From the NCBI RefSeq assembly GCF_000009625.1, contig NC_002678.2, positions 4,186,001 through 4,250,000 of the forward strand: DNA of 64,000 bases. Direction: 5' to 3'. Both the position numbers and the translations under genes were made by a program. This stretch comes from Mesorhizobium japonicum MAFF 303099 (lineage in GTDB: Bacteria; Pseudomonadota; Alphaproteobacteria; Rhizobiales; Rhizobiaceae). Positions 42,869-52,566 of this stretch are shown piece after piece. Under the pieces are notes generated by a model. The model saw only the letters and a program-made list of their open reading frames with translations, was not told the DNA's origin and made no database searches. Every line of letters begins with the position of its first letter. The stretch's first letter is position 1.

Positions 42869-44200
42869 TTACATCTTGCCATCGTCCTGGAACACTTGAG
42901 TCCAGTCCTTGACCAGGCCGTCGAGTGCATCCTTGGCCGAACCCTGGCCGGCGACGACATAGTCATGGAAGCGCTTCTGCGAGGCCTGCAGCAGCGGCGC
43001 GTAGCTGGGCTCGGCCCAGAAATCCTTCACGATCGCCATCGAGTCGAGGAAGGCCTGCGCGTAGGGCTGGCTGGCGGGGAATTTCGGGTCCTTCACCACG
43101 GCGTTCAGGCAGGAATAGCCGCCGAGCGACCACCACTTGGCCTGCACGTCCTTGTTGGCGAACCACTTGATGTATTTCAGCGCCGATTCGTGCTTGTCGG
43201 AATAGGACACCACCGAGATGCCCTGGCCACCGAGCTGCGCGAACTGGTCGCCGTCAGGCCCCTTCGGGTTGACGAAGTACCCGATCTTGTCGCCGCCGAC
43301 ATTCTCGTCCTTCTGCAGGCCGGGCCAGGTGAAGGCGAAGTTCATATGCATCGCCACCTGGCCGGATTTGAAGGCATCGACGCCTTCGCCCATGTAGCTG
43401 TTGGAGGCGCCGGGCGGGGTGCAACAATCATAGAGCGCCTTGTAGAATTCCAGCCCCTTCACCGATTTCTCGGAATTGACGAAGCCTTCCATCTCGTAAG
43501 GCTTCTTCGGGTTTTCATACTGGAAACCGTAGCTGTAGAGCACGTCCATGGCGCCCATGGTGATGCCTTCCGAGCCGCGCTCGGTGTAGATCGAGGCGCC
43601 ATAGACCGTCTTGCCGTCGATCTGCCGCTTCTGGAAGAATTCGGCGATCTGCTTCAACTGGTCGAAGGTCGCCGGCGGGCCGAGATCCCAGCCATACTTT
43701 GCCTTGAATTCCTTCTGCAGCTCGGGCTTGGAGAACCAGTCCTTGCGATAGGTCCAGCCGACGACGTCGCCCATGGCCGGCAGCGCCCAGTAGTTCGGCG
43801 TGTTCTTCGGCCATTCGGAGTAGCCGACGACGGTTGCCGGTACGAAGTCGTCCATGCTGATATTCTCCTTGTCGAAGAAGTCGTTCAGCTTGACGTAGTG
43901 GCCGTTCTCGGCCGCGCCGCCGATCCACTGGCTGTCGCCGATGATCAGGTCGCACAATTTGCCGTGCGAGTTCAGTTCATTGAGGAAACGGTCGGCATAG
44001 TTGGTCCACGGCACGAACTCGAATTTCATGCCGATGCCGGTTTCTTTGGTAAAATCCTTGGACAGTTCGACAAGTGCGTTGGCCGGGTCCCAGGCGGCCC
44101 AGCAAAGCGTCAGGTCTTCAGCGTGCGCGGCGTTTGAGACGGCTGTCGACGCTGCAATCGCCGAGGCAAGTCCCAATGCCATTTTCAAGCTCGATTTCAT
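42869..44200 (-). CDS. periplasmic substrate-binding protein of an ABC importer
   Basis: A 443-residue family 1 (MalE/UgpB-type) solute-binding protein. The signal peptide is residues 1-27, cleaved at NAAHA-ED. The mature protein has the usual bilobal pattern with aromatic-rich motifs (CWAAWDPANALVEL, PNYWALPAMGDVVGWTYRKDW) that suggest a small hydroxylated ligand. Two adjacent Cys (YDCCTPPG) are notable. Downstream dihydroxyacetone kinases point to a polyol, glycerol, dihydroxyacetone or related substrate; this is inference. It is the first gene of the minus-strand operon. Confidence 0.9.
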   Translation of the reverse strand: MKSSLKMALGLASAIAASTAVSNAAHAEDLTLCWAAWDPANALVELSKDFTKETGIGMKFEFVPWTNYADRFLNELNSHGKLCDLIIGDSQWIGGAAENGHYVKLNDFFDKENISMDDFVPATVVGYSEWPKNTPNYWALPAMGDVVGWTYRKDWFSKPELQKEFKAKYGWDLGPPATFDQLKQIAEFFQKRQIDGKTVYGASIYTERGSEGITMGAMDVLYSYGFQYENPKKPYEMEGFVNSEKSVKGLEFYKALYDCCTPPGASNSYMGEGVDAFKSGQVAMHMNFAFTWPGLQKDENVGGDKIGYFVNPKGPDGDQFAQLGGQGISVVSYSDKHESALKYIKWFANKDVQAKWWSLGGYSCLNAVVKDPKFPASQPYAQAFLDSMAIVKDFWAEPSYAPLLQASQKRFHDYVVAGQGSAKDALDGLVKDWTQVFQDDGKM

Positions 44201-44301
44201 GCCTTCCTCCCATTTGCGAAACGCGCCCGGATGACGGTTTCAAGAGCCCTAAACCTCTCTCCTCAGAGGCCCAAACATGGCGGCGCCGGAGCGCGGCAGA
44301 T

Positions 44302-44341
44302 GTTTAGTAATTTGTTTAGTGATGCAATTTTTACTAAACAA
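44302..44341. promoter_or_regulatory. operator upstream of the ABC/dha operon
   Basis: TTGTTTAGT (44312-44320) and ACTAAACAA (44333-44341) are a perfect 9-bp inverted repeat with a 12-bp spacer. A third half-site, GTTTAGTAA (44302-44310), lies directly beside the first. The cluster lies about 100-140 bp upstream of the binding-protein start in an AT-rich patch. It should be the site for the operon repressor, perhaps of the DeoR, ROK or LacI class; no regulator gene is adjacent in this window. Confidence 0.7.
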
Positions 44342-44485
44342 CGCAAGCGAATTCGTTGCTGCGTCGCAACATGGTTGCGCTGGTGTCTGAAAATGTTGGG
44401 AAAAGTGCAGGCCGGACGGACGCGTACGGATCCACGGAAATCGCGCGGCGGGATTTTCGGGTCCGCCTCTAGATCGTCCGCGGGC

Positions 44486-45175
44486 TCAGTCGACCCGTCT
44501 GCTGCTCACCATCACCGTCCGGATCGCCGGTGCCGGCGGCAGCAGTGCGCGGATGTCGGCGAAAGGAAACATCGGCTCGAAGCGGAAGGCTTCGGCCAGC
44601 GACCCCTGTGCGCCATTGCACTGGCCGGAGCGGAAAAGGTTCTGTGTGCGCGCAATGTCGACGAAGCGGTCCGGATCCTGCGACTGGTGCATGCGGATCG
44701 CTTTGGCCTTGATCTCGGCATGGGCTGATATGTCGACATAGTGCGTCGGCGAGAATCCGGTGCCGCCCATGGTGTCGGCATGCAGCACCGGAACCGCGAA
44801 CGAGGCCGCGATGCGCACGCTGTCCGACAGCGCGCGGTGGTCGGCGTGATAATCGTTGGGCGCGTGCGTGATCACCAGGTCCGGCCCGGTCCCGGCGATT
44901 AGCGTTTTCAGGGCGCCGATCAGCGCGGCATCGGCCACCAGCTCGCCGTCGGGAAAGTCGAGAAAGCGTGGCGCAGCACCAAGCAGCCCGGCCGCGGCCG
45001 TAGCCTCCTCGCGACGGACACGGGCAAGGACCGTGGCATCACTCTTGCCGCCCTTGGCCCCATCCGTGGCAACGGCAAAAGTCAGTTCTGCGCCTTGCGC
45101 GGCATACACGGCCAGCGTACCGAACATGAAGATCTCGATGTCGTCCGGATGCGCACCGAGCGCCAGTATTTTCAA
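44486..45175 (-). CDS. PIG-L/LmbE-family deacetylase
   Basis: A 229-residue zinc-dependent deacetylase-like protein. The metal motif is LGAHPDDIE near residues 6-14, with the second His in YHADHRALSDS. Members remove acetyl groups from N-acetylglucosaminyl compounds. It lies upstream of and on the same strand as the ABC/dha operon, but the operator region and 285 bp separate them. It is divergent from the EamA permease by 28 bp. Confidence 0.85.
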   Translation of the reverse strand: MKILALGAHPDDIEIFMFGTLAVYAAQGAELTFAVATDGAKGGKSDATVLARVRREEATAAAGLLGAAPRFLDFPDGELVADAALIGALKTLIAGTGPDLVITHAPNDYHADHRALSDSVRIAASFAVPVLHADTMGGTGFSPTHYVDISAHAEIKAKAIRMHQSQDPDRFVDIARTQNLFRSGQCNGAQGSLAEAFRFEPMFPFADIRALLPPAPAIRTVMVSSRRVD

Positions 45176-45203
45176 GCTACTCTCTCCCCGGAAATGGAAA
45201 AAC

Positions 45204-46094
45204 GTGCCGAACGGAATCCTGCTCGCCCTGCTCGCCTATGCAAGCTATTCGGGCAGCGATGCCGTTATCAAGAGCCTGGGCGGACAGTTCACCGTCTTCG
45301 AGATCGGCTTCTTCGTCACTTTGTTTGCCGGCTTTTTCCTGTTCTTCGCCCGCCCAGCGGGCGAGCGCTGGCGCGATTTCTGGCGCATGAAGCGGCCGTG
45401 GGCGGTGCAGGCGCGCGCCTGGGCCGGCATCGCGTCGGGCGTGCTCAGCGTCTATGCCTTCACCCACATTCCGCTTGCCGAAGTCTACGCGCTGATCTTC
45501 CTGGCGCCTTTGCTGGTGACCATCCTGTCCACCGTCATCCTGAAGGAAAAGGTCGGCCCCTGGCGGTGGCTGGCCGTGGTCGCCGGCTTTGCCGGGGTGA
45601 TGCTGGTGGTGCGGCCGGGTTTTCGCGAATTGAACCTCGGCCACCTTGCCGCCTTCGTGAACGCCTTCCTCGCCGCGACCAGCGTCATCCTACTGCGCTC
45701 GCTCGCCCAACAGGAAAAGCGCACCTCGATGCTCGGCGTGCTCGTCGGCTACGGCCTGCTGTTCAACGGGGCCGGCGCCGCCGCCACCTCATTTACCTTG
45801 CCGAATGCCGTGCAGCTCGTCTGGCTGGCGATGGCCGGCGCCTTCACCGCGGGTGGACAATTCATGCAGCTGCTCGCCGCCAAATACGCCCCCGCCAACC
45901 GGATCGCGCCGACGCATTATTCGCAGATCGTCTGGGCGGTGATCCTCGGCGCGCTGTTCTTCCAGGAATACCCGGACTGGCTGACGCTGGTCGGCCTCGC
46001 GATCGTCGGCGGCTCCGGCCTGCTGACCATGGTGCGCGAAGAGGTAAGGCTCGGCACCGTGCGCTGGAACCCGTTTGCGCGCACCCGGCTTTGA
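45204..46094 (+). CDS. EamA-family (DMT) permease
   Basis: A protein of about 296 residues with ten hydrophobic segments in two EamA repeats; the first ends with LVTILSTVILKEKVGPWRW and the second with ILGALFFQEYPDWLTLVGLAIVGGSGL, the internal-duplication hallmarks. It should export or import a small metabolite at the inner membrane. I took the GTG at 45204 (VPNGILLALLAYASYSGSD) since GGA precedes it and it leaves space from the divergent deacetylase; the frame is open further upstream. Confidence 0.85.
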   Translation: MPNGILLALLAYASYSGSDAVIKSLGGQFTVFEIGFFVTLFAGFFLFFARPAGERWRDFWRMKRPWAVQARAWAGIASGVLSVYAFTHIPLAEVYALIFLAPLLVTILSTVILKEKVGPWRWLAVVAGFAGVMLVVRPGFRELNLGHLAAFVNAFLAATSVILLRSLAQQEKRTSMLGVLVGYGLLFNGAGAAATSFTLPNAVQLVWLAMAGAFTAGGQFMQLLAAKYAPANRIAPTHYSQIVWAVILGALFFQEYPDWLTLVGLAIVGGSGLLTMVREEVRLGTVRWNPFARTRL

Positions 46095-46141
46095 GCCGGC
46101 GCCGGTTGCACGGTGGCCGTGACCGCTGATATGCGGACGCG

Positions 46142-48604
46142 ATGACGACAAGATCCCTGCCGGAGCTCCCGGTATCCGCCGTGCTGCAGGCGCTGGGCGC
46201 GGCGCTGGCCGAACGCAACAGCGCCGTGCTGGTGGCGCCGCCCGGCGCCGGCAAGACGACGCTGGTGCCGCTGGCGCTGCTCGATGCGCCGTGGCTCGGA
46301 GCGGGCAAGATCGTTCTGCTCGAGCCGCGCCGGCTCGCCGCCCGCGCCGCCGCACGTCGCATGGCGCAATTGCTGGATCAGGAGCCCGGTGCGACCATCG
46401 GCTATGCCATGCGCATGGAAAACCGTACCTCGGCCAAGACGAGGATACTGGTCGTCACCGAGGGTGTGCTGGCACGCATGATCCTCGACGATCCCGAACT
46501 GCCGGGGATTTCGGCCGTTGTCTTCGACGAATTCCACGAGCGTTCGCTCGACGGCGATTTCGGTCTGGCGCTGGCGCTCGACGTGCAAGGCGCGCTGCGG
46601 CCGGATCTGCGGCTGCTGGTGATGTCGGCGACACTGGATGGCGCGCGCGTCGCAAAACTTCTGTCGGGCGCGCCGGTGATCGAAAGCGAGGGCCGCGCTT
46701 TCCCCGTCGACATAAGCTACGACGAACGGCCCGCCGGCGTCCCGATCGAGGATGCCATGGCCAAGGCGATCCGTGCCGCCCTTGCCGATGAGGGCGGCAG
46801 CGTGCTCGCCTTCCTGCCCGGCCAGCGCGAGATCGAGCGCACCGCCGAACGGCTGGCCGGCAAGGTCGGCGCCGACACCGACATCGTCCCGCTCTATGGC
46901 CAACTCGACGGCAACGCGCAGGACGCGGCGATCAAGCCGGCGCCGCCGGGCCGCCGCAAGGTTGTGCTGGCGACGTCGATCGCCGAGACCTCCATCACCA
47001 TCGACGGCGTGCGTGTCGTCATCGATTCCGGCCTGTCGCGGCTGCCGCGCTATGAGCCGGCGAGCGGCCTGACGCGGCTGGAGACGGTGCGCGTCAGCAA
47101 GGCATCCGCCGACCAGCGCGCCGGTCGTGCCGGGCGCACGCAAGCCGGCGTCGCCATCCGGCTCTGGCGCGCCGAACAGACGGCGGCACTGCCTGCCTTC
47201 ACGCCGCCGGAAATCCTCGAAGCGGACCTTTCGGGCCTGCTGCTTGACTGTGCCGCCTTCGGCGTCGCCGACCCGACCGGTCTCGCCTTCCTCGATCCGC
47301 CGCCGGCGCCGGCGCTCAACGAGGCAAGGGTGCTGCTGCGCGCGCTCCATGCCATCGACGAGGCGGGGCGTTTGACGCAAGCGGGCGCTTCGATGCGCAA
47401 GCTCGCTCTGCCGGTGCGGCTGGCGCACATGGTCGCCGAGGCCACGAAGAGCGGTCATGCCGGCGAGGCGGCCATGCTGGCCGTACTGCTCACCGAACGC
47501 GGCCTTGGCGGCGATGGCGCCGATCTGGAGCGGCGGCTGATGCGCTTTCGCGGGGAAAGATCGCCCCGCGCCACCGCTGCGCGGCAACTCGCGGAGAGGC
47601 TGGCCAGGCAGGTGGGCGGGACGAAAAACAGCGAAGCTGCACCCGCCGGTTCTCTTCTCATCAACGCCTGGCCGGACCGCGTCGCCAAGGCGCGTGGCGA
47701 GCGCGGCCGCTTCGTGCTGGCCAATGGCTCCGGCGCCATGCTCGATGCCGCCGACCCGCTGGCGGGCGAGCCGTTTCTGGTCGTCGCCGACCTGCAGGGC
47801 AAGGCGCAGAATGCCCGCATCGCGGCTGCCGCGGCAATAAGCGAGGACGACATCCGCGCCACGCTGGCCGACCGGATCGAAACACGCCGGCAAACCAGTT
47901 TCGATCGCGAGCGTCGCGCCGTGCGCGTGCGTGAAACCGTGCGCCTTGGCGCCATCACGCTCGCCGAACGCATGCTGCCGGCTCCTTCAGGCGCCGATGC
48001 CGACCGCGCCATTCTCGATGCGCTGCGCGAGCACGGCCTGTCGCTGCTGAACTGGAGCAAGGAGGCCGAGACGCTGCGCCAGCGGCTGTCCTGGCTGCAT
48101 CGTGGCCTTGGGTCCCCCTGGCCCGATATGTCGGACGAAGCGCTGATCGAGCGCCTCGACGACTGGCTGCTGCCCTTCCTGTCCGGGGCGGCTTCCCTGG
48201 CCGCCATCAATCCCGGTGTCGTCTCGGCCGGTCTGGCCTCGCTCGTGCCGCACGAGCTGCAGCGCAAGTTCGATGCGCTGGCGCCGACGCATTTCGACAC
48301 GCCGTCCGGCAGCCATGTGCCGATCCGTTATGACGGCGAATGGCCCGTGCTTGCGGTGCGCGTGCAGGAACTGTTCGGCCTCGACCGCCACCCCTCGATC
48401 GCCAACGGCACCGTGCCGCTGACGCTCGAACTCTTGTCGCCGGCGCACCGGCCGATCCAGACGACGCGCGATCTTCCCGGCTTCTGGCGCGGCTCCTGGG
48501 CCGACGTGCGCGCCGACATGCGCGGGCGCTATCCCAAACATGTCTGGCCGGAAAATCCGCTGCTTGCCGCCGCCACCGCCCGTGCCAAGCCGCGCGGCAC
48601 CTAG
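46142..48604 (+). CDS. hrpB: ATP-dependent helicase HrpB
   Basis: An 820-residue DEAH-type helicase of the usual HrpB length. Walker A is APPGAGKTTLVPL (about 36-48), Walker B DEFHERSLDGDFGLAL (about 130-145), motif III SATLD, motif VI QRAGRAGRTQAG, and the HrpB-specific C-terminal domain ends with the KHVWPENPLLA phrase. Substrate is RNA or DNA of unknown identity. It starts 47 bp after the EamA gene. Confidence 0.93.
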   Translation: MTTRSLPELPVSAVLQALGAALAERNSAVLVAPPGAGKTTLVPLALLDAPWLGAGKIVLLEPRRLAARAAARRMAQLLDQEPGATIGYAMRMENRTSAKTRILVVTEGVLARMILDDPELPGISAVVFDEFHERSLDGDFGLALALDVQGALRPDLRLLVMSATLDGARVAKLLSGAPVIESEGRAFPVDISYDERPAGVPIEDAMAKAIRAALADEGGSVLAFLPGQREIERTAERLAGKVGADTDIVPLYGQLDGNAQDAAIKPAPPGRRKVVLATSIAETSITIDGVRVVIDSGLSRLPRYEPASGLTRLETVRVSKASADQRAGRAGRTQAGVAIRLWRAEQTAALPAFTPPEILEADLSGLLLDCAAFGVADPTGLAFLDPPPAPALNEARVLLRALHAIDEAGRLTQAGASMRKLALPVRLAHMVAEATKSGHAGEAAMLAVLLTERGLGGDGADLERRLMRFRGERSPRATAARQLAERLARQVGGTKNSEAAPAGSLLINAWPDRVAKARGERGRFVLANGSGAMLDAADPLAGEPFLVVADLQGKAQNARIAAAAAISEDDIRATLADRIETRRQTSFDRERRAVRVRETVRLGAITLAERMLPAPSGADADRAILDALREHGLSLLNWSKEAETLRQRLSWLHRGLGSPWPDMSDEALIERLDDWLLPFLSGAASLAAINPGVVSAGLASLVPHELQRKFDALAPTHFDTPSGSHVPIRYDGEWPVLAVRVQELFGLDRHPSIANGTVPLTLELLSPAHRPIQTTRDLPGFWRGSWADVRADMRGRYPKHVWPENPLLAAATARAKPRGT

Positions 48605-48630
48605 CGCTTGCCCTCAAGCGGCTGTAATCC

Positions 48631-49962
48631 ATGGCCATGATCAACATCCTGAACGCGCCCGATTTCCAGCAGAGCCAGCGGCTGCGCCTCAACACGCTGA
48701 TCCGGCTGCGCTGGCTGGCCATTGTCGGCCAGAGCGTGGCGGTGCTCGTCGTCGCCTATGGGTTGAAATTTCCGCTCCCGGTCAGCCTGTGTTTTGCGCT
48801 GATCGCCTGTTCGGCCTGGATGAACCTGTTCCTGGCCTTCAGGTTTCCAGCGGCGCACCGGCTCACCCCGTTCGCCGCCTTCGGCATCCTGATCTTCGAC
48901 AGCCTGCAGCTTGCCGGGCTGCTCTATATGACCGGCGGCCTGACCAATCCGTTCTCGCTGCTGATGACCGTGCCTGTCGTCATTTCGGCGACGTCGCTGC
49001 CCCTGCGCCTCACCGCCATCCTCGGCGGGCTGGTGATGCTGGCGGCGACCTTGCTGGTGTTCTTCCATCTGCCCTTGCCCTGGTATGAAGGCGCGCCGCT
49101 GGCCATGCCTTTCATTTACGTCGCCGGCATGTGGATGGCGGTGCTGTCCTCGATCGCCTTCACCGCCATGTATGCCTTTCGGGTGGCCGCCGAGGCGCGG
49201 CTTTTGGCCAATGCGCTTGCCGCCACCGAACTGGTGCTGCAGCGCGAACAGCACCTTTCGGCGCTCGACGGCCTGGCGGCCGCGGCCGCGCATGAGCTCG
49301 GCACGCCGCTCGCCACCATCACGCTCGTCGCCAAGGAGATGGAAAAGGCGCTCGGCAGCGACCCGAAATATGGGGAAGACGTGAAGCTGCTGCGCTCGCA
49401 AAGCGAACGTTGCCGCGAAATCCTCAAGCGCCTGACCAGCCTGTCGTCTGAGGGCGAGGCGCATCTGTCCCGCTTGCCGCTAACCTCGCTGGTCGAGGAG
49501 GTCACCGCGCCGCATCGCGACTTCGGCATCTCGATCAAGCTTCGCCCGGGCGAACGCACCGGGCCGGAGCCGGTCGGGCGCCGCAATCCGGGCGTGATCT
49601 ACGGCCTCGGCAATCTGGTCGAGAACGCCGTCGACTTCGCCCGCAAGAGCGTCACCGTGCGCTGGAGCTGGGACGAGGCGACCGTCATCTTCTCGATCAT
49701 CGATGACGGGCCTGGTTTCCCACCCGAAATCATCGACCGCATTGGCGAGCCCTATATGTCGACGCGTCAGGGCACCGAGGCCGGCGGCGGCCTGGGACTC
49801 GGCCTGTTCATCGCCAAGACTCTGCTCGAACGCTCGGGCGCCACGCTCGACTTCCGCAATTCGAGCGGCCTGGGCGAGGGCGCCGTGGTGCAGATTTCAT
49901 GGCCGAGATCGGTCTTCCTGAACCCGGGAACGGCCCCGGCCACCATGTTTGACACTGCGTAG
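48631..49962 (+). CDS. actS: redox-sensing histidine kinase ActS/RegB/PrrB
   Basis: A 443-residue membrane kinase. Six helices fill about 25-190. The ubiquinone-binding motif GGLTNPFSLL lies near 103. The H-box is AAAHELGTPLATITL (His about 221). The redox-active Cys appears in SERCREILKRL near 261. ATPase motifs are NLVENAVDFA, IDDGPGFP and GGGLGLGLFIAKTL. Under reducing or low-oxygen conditions it phosphorylates the response regulator encoded next. It follows hrpB by 26 bp. Confidence 0.92.
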   Translation: MAMINILNAPDFQQSQRLRLNTLIRLRWLAIVGQSVAVLVVAYGLKFPLPVSLCFALIACSAWMNLFLAFRFPAAHRLTPFAAFGILIFDSLQLAGLLYMTGGLTNPFSLLMTVPVVISATSLPLRLTAILGGLVMLAATLLVFFHLPLPWYEGAPLAMPFIYVAGMWMAVLSSIAFTAMYAFRVAAEARLLANALAATELVLQREQHLSALDGLAAAAAHELGTPLATITLVAKEMEKALGSDPKYGEDVKLLRSQSERCREILKRLTSLSSEGEAHLSRLPLTSLVEEVTAPHRDFGISIKLRPGERTGPEPVGRRNPGVIYGLGNLVENAVDFARKSVTVRWSWDEATVIFSIIDDGPGFPPEIIDRIGEPYMSTRQGTEAGGGLGLGLFIAKTLLERSGATLDFRNSSGLGEGAVVQISWPRSVFLNPGTAPATMFDTA

Positions 49963-50026
49963 ATTGGACAATAGCGGCGCAAAACTATATCTGCGTAAAA
50001 TTAAGGCAGCAGGAATTCTTACGACG

Positions 50027-50590
50027 ATGACAGGCGATGAAAATATTGGCGCAATGGTTGAAGGCGAGGACACCTCGCTTCTGATCGTCGATGACGACAA
50101 GCCGTTCCTCACGCGTCTGGCCCGCGCCATGGAAACCAGGGGGTTTGTGGTCGAGACCGCCGAGAGCGTCGAGGAGGCCGTGGGCAAGGCCCGCGCCAAT
50201 CCGCCGGCCTATGCCGTGGTCGACATGCGGCTCGGCGACGGCAACGGCCTCGATGTCGTCGCCGCCATTCGCGAGAAGCGCGAGGATTCCCGCACCATCA
50301 TCCTGACCGGCTACGGCAACATCGCCACTGCGGTGACCGCGGTGAAGCTTGGCGCCGTCGATTATCTGTCGAAGCCTGCCGACGCCGACGACATCTTCGC
50401 CGCCCTCACCCGCACCTCGGGCGAGCGCGCCGCACCGCCGGAAAACCCGATGTCTGCAGACCGCGTGCGCTGGGAGCATATCCAGCGTGTCTACGAGATG
50501 TGCGAGCGCAACGTCTCCGAAACCGCGCGCCGGCTCAACATGCACCGCCGCACGCTGCAGCGAATACTGGCCAAGCGCGCGCCGCGCTGA
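50027..50590 (+). CDS. actR: response regulator ActR/RegA/PrrA
   Basis: A 187-residue two-domain regulator. The receiver has LLIVDDDKPFL and the phosphoacceptor Asp in YAVVDMRLGDGNG (about 66), and a conserved Lys in YLSKPAD. The Fis-type HTH at the C-terminus, NVSETARRLNMHRRTLQRILAK, is nearly invariant in RegA proteins. It controls redox-dependent genes such as those for carbon fixation, nitrogen and respiration. The ATG at 50027 is about 12 bases after AGGA; an in-frame ATG at 50054 is also possible. Confidence 0.92.
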   Translation: MTGDENIGAMVEGEDTSLLIVDDDKPFLTRLARAMETRGFVVETAESVEEAVGKARANPPAYAVVDMRLGDGNGLDVVAAIREKREDSRTIILTGYGNIATAVTAVKLGAVDYLSKPADADDIFAALTRTSGERAAPPENPMSADRVRWEHIQRVYEMCERNVSETARRLNMHRRTLQRILAKRAPR

Positions 50591-50646
50591 GACTGTTTGG
50601 AACTTCTACTCTGGCGGCCATCTGATGGCGTTTTCTGCGCTTCCCC

Positions 50647-50668
50647 GTTCTACTGCGTGCAGTAGAAC
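50647..50668. terminator. perfect inverted repeat downstream of actR
   Basis: GTTCTACTG, loop CGTG, CAGTAGAAC: a perfect 9-bp stem 56 bp after the actR stop. No T-run follows on either strand, so factor-independent termination is doubtful; it could be a protein-binding palindrome in the actR-nhaA gap (244 bp, otherwise without a gene). Confidence 0.45.
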
Positions 50669-50834
50669 TGAGCTCACGGAATGTCCGCTCCGCTCCGATT
50701 CTCGAAACCACCACCATATGACTCGCCAAAGCGAATTTCGAAACAGTCTCTGAGGCGCCGAGTACGGTCGGATACTTGTCCGGGGGGCAGAGTTTTGAGC
50801 ATCATCGCAAGTGACGCGGCTTAACGGAGGCGAC

Positions 50835-52031
50835 ATGCAGGATTTGAAGCAGCGGCCGGTTTCCGTCTTTCGCGAATTCCTCGACAGCGAGGCGGCCGGC
50901 GGTATCATCCTGATGGTGGCGGCGGCACTCGCCTTGATCGTCGCCAACTCACCGCTCGCCGAAACCTATTTCTCCGTTCTCCATGCCTATCTCGGCCCGC
51001 TCAGCGTCTCGCATTGGGTCAATGACGGGCTGATGGCGGTGTTCTTCCTGCTTGTCGGGCTGGAGATCAAGCGCGAGATGCTGGACGGCCAGCTGTCGAC
51101 CTGGCCACGCCGCGTCCTGCCCGGCATCGCGGCGGCCGGCGGCATGCTGGTTCCGGCGCTGGTCTATGTCTTCATCAACCGCAACAATTCAGCCGCACTC
51201 TCGGGCTGGGCGATCCCGACCGCCACCGACATCGCCTTCGCGCTCGGCGTGCTGTCGCTGCTCGGCAGCCGCGTGCCGGCTTCGCTGAAAGTCTTCCTGA
51301 CCGCGCTCGCCATCATCGACGACCTCGGCGCCGTCATCATCATCGCCATCTTCTATACGAGCGGCCTGTCGCTGGCCTATCTCGGTGCCGCCTTCGCCGT
51401 CATTGCAGCGCTTGTCGTGCTCAACCGCATGCGGGTGATGACGCTGCTGCCCTATCTCGTGCTCGGCGCCATCCTGTGGGTGCTGGTTCTCAAGTCGGGC
51501 GTCCACGCCACGCTTGCCGGCGTTGCGCTGGCGCTGACCATTCCGCTCGAGCGCTCTGCCGGGGTCGGCCACGATCTCGATCATTCGCCGCTGCACCGGC
51601 TCGAGCATGGCCTGCACAAAATCGTGCCCTTTTTCGTCATCCCGATCTTCGGCTTCGCCAATGCCGGCGTTTCGCTCGCCGGCCTCAGTCTTGGCGCGCT
51701 GATCGAGCCGCTGACGCTGGGCGTCGCCGCCGGCCTTGTTGTCGGCAAGCTCGTCGGCGTGTTCGGCTCTTCGGCGCTTGCCATAAGGCTCGGCCTGGCC
51801 GACCTGCCGGCCCATACCGGCTGGTCACATATGATCGGCATCTCGCTGCTCTGCGGCATCGGCTTCACCATGAGCCTGTTCATCGGCCTGCTCGCCTTCG
51901 CCAGCGATGTGGCTCTGCAGGACGCGGTCAAGGTCGGCATCCTCGCCGGCTCCTTCGTCGCCGCCATACTCGGCGCCGCCGTGCTGCTGATGGCGCCGGC
52001 TGCGGGTGTTGCGGAAGAAGAGACGGAGTAG
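50835..52031 (+). CDS. nhaA: Na+/H+ antiporter NhaA
   Basis: A 398-residue antiporter with about 12 helices. Hallmarks are [15 protein letters not shown] near 82-96, [17 protein letters not shown], and the paired Asp of [18 protein letters not shown] (about 162-163) that bind Na+ and H+. The late [15 protein letters not shown] motif is intact. CGGAGG lies 4 bases before the ATG at 50835. It exports Na+ in exchange for protons at the inner membrane. Confidence 0.93.
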   Translation: MQDLKQRPVSVFREFLDSEAAGGIILMVAAALALIVANSPLAETYFSVLHAYLGPLSVSHWVNDGLMAVFFLLVGLEIKREMLDGQLSTWPRRVLPGIAAAGGMLVPALVYVFINRNNSAALSGWAIPTATDIAFALGVLSLLGSRVPASLKVFLTALAIIDDLGAVIIIAIFYTSGLSLAYLGAAFAVIAALVVLNRMRVMTLLPYLVLGAILWVLVLKSGVHATLAGVALALTIPLERSAGVGHDLDHSPLHRLEHGLHKIVPFFVIPIFGFANAGVSLAGLSLGALIEPLTLGVAAGLVVGKLVGVFGSSALAIRLGLADLPAHTGWSHMIGISLLCGIGFTMSLFIGLLAFASDVALQDAVKVGILAGSFVAAILGAAVLLMAPAAGVAEEETE

Positions 52032-52053
52032 GGGCGGTTCGCCGTTCTGCGAA

Positions 52054-52566
52054 CTACTCGCTTTCCCCCTCCAGCGCCGGTACCGAGACGCCGGCCAGCT
52101 CCGCCGCGAGCAGCCGCGCCGCACCGGCGCGCGCGATCCGCAGCATCAGCGCCTTGCGCGTTGCAGCCGCCATGCGATGCTCCGGTGCATCGCGCAGGAT
52201 TTCGGCGCCATAGCCGTCGGAGAGGATGAATCCGCACTCGTCGGGAAAAATTTCCGCCGGCACGCCGGGATGGGTGGCGAAGAAGAAGCGGTCGGAATGC
52301 AGCCGGTAGTCGGGCCATTTGCGGTCGACCCGGAAATCCTCGATCGAGGATTTGATCTCGATGATCCAGATGTCGCCCTGCCTAGTCAGCGCCACGAGGT
52401 CGGCGCGGCGGCCGGTGGCCAGCGACAGTTCAGGCAGCACATGCGCGCCCATCGCCATGAGCAGCCGTTGCACGCCGCGCCGCACCAGCATGGCGCGTTC
52501 GGACTGGCGACCGTCGATGAGGGGGTTGATTGCGATAGGGGAAATGATCGGCATGGCAGGCACCAT
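52054..52566 (-). CDS. mmcB: MmcB-family DNA repair protein
   Basis: A 170-residue restriction-endonuclease-like protein of the alphaproteobacterial MmcB family. The PD-(D/E)xK-type core is RRADLVALTRQGDIWIIEIKSSIEDF (about 53-78), followed by DYRLHSDRFFFATHP. Caulobacter MmcB acts with ImuABC in mutagenic repair. Convergent with nhaA, 22 bp apart. Start ATG at 52566 or 52554 (MPIISPIAI). Confidence 0.85.
   Translation of the reverse strand: MVPAMPIISPIAINPLIDGRQSERAMLVRRGVQRLLMAMGAHVLPELSLATGRRADLVALTRQGDIWIIEIKSSIEDFRVDRKWPDYRLHSDRFFFATHPGVPAEIFPDECGFILSDGYGAEILRDAPEHRMAAATRKALMLRIARAGAARLLAAELAGVSVPALEGESE

Noticed and set aside
45917..47893. A 658-codon minus-strand open frame antisense to hrpB
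   Set aside because: HrpB on the plus strand has all helicase motifs; the antisense frame has no recognisable domain and arises from high-GC codon bias. Similar long antisense frames over exoP (21367-23553) and the lasso cluster (180-1133, 1871-3268) were dropped for the same reason.
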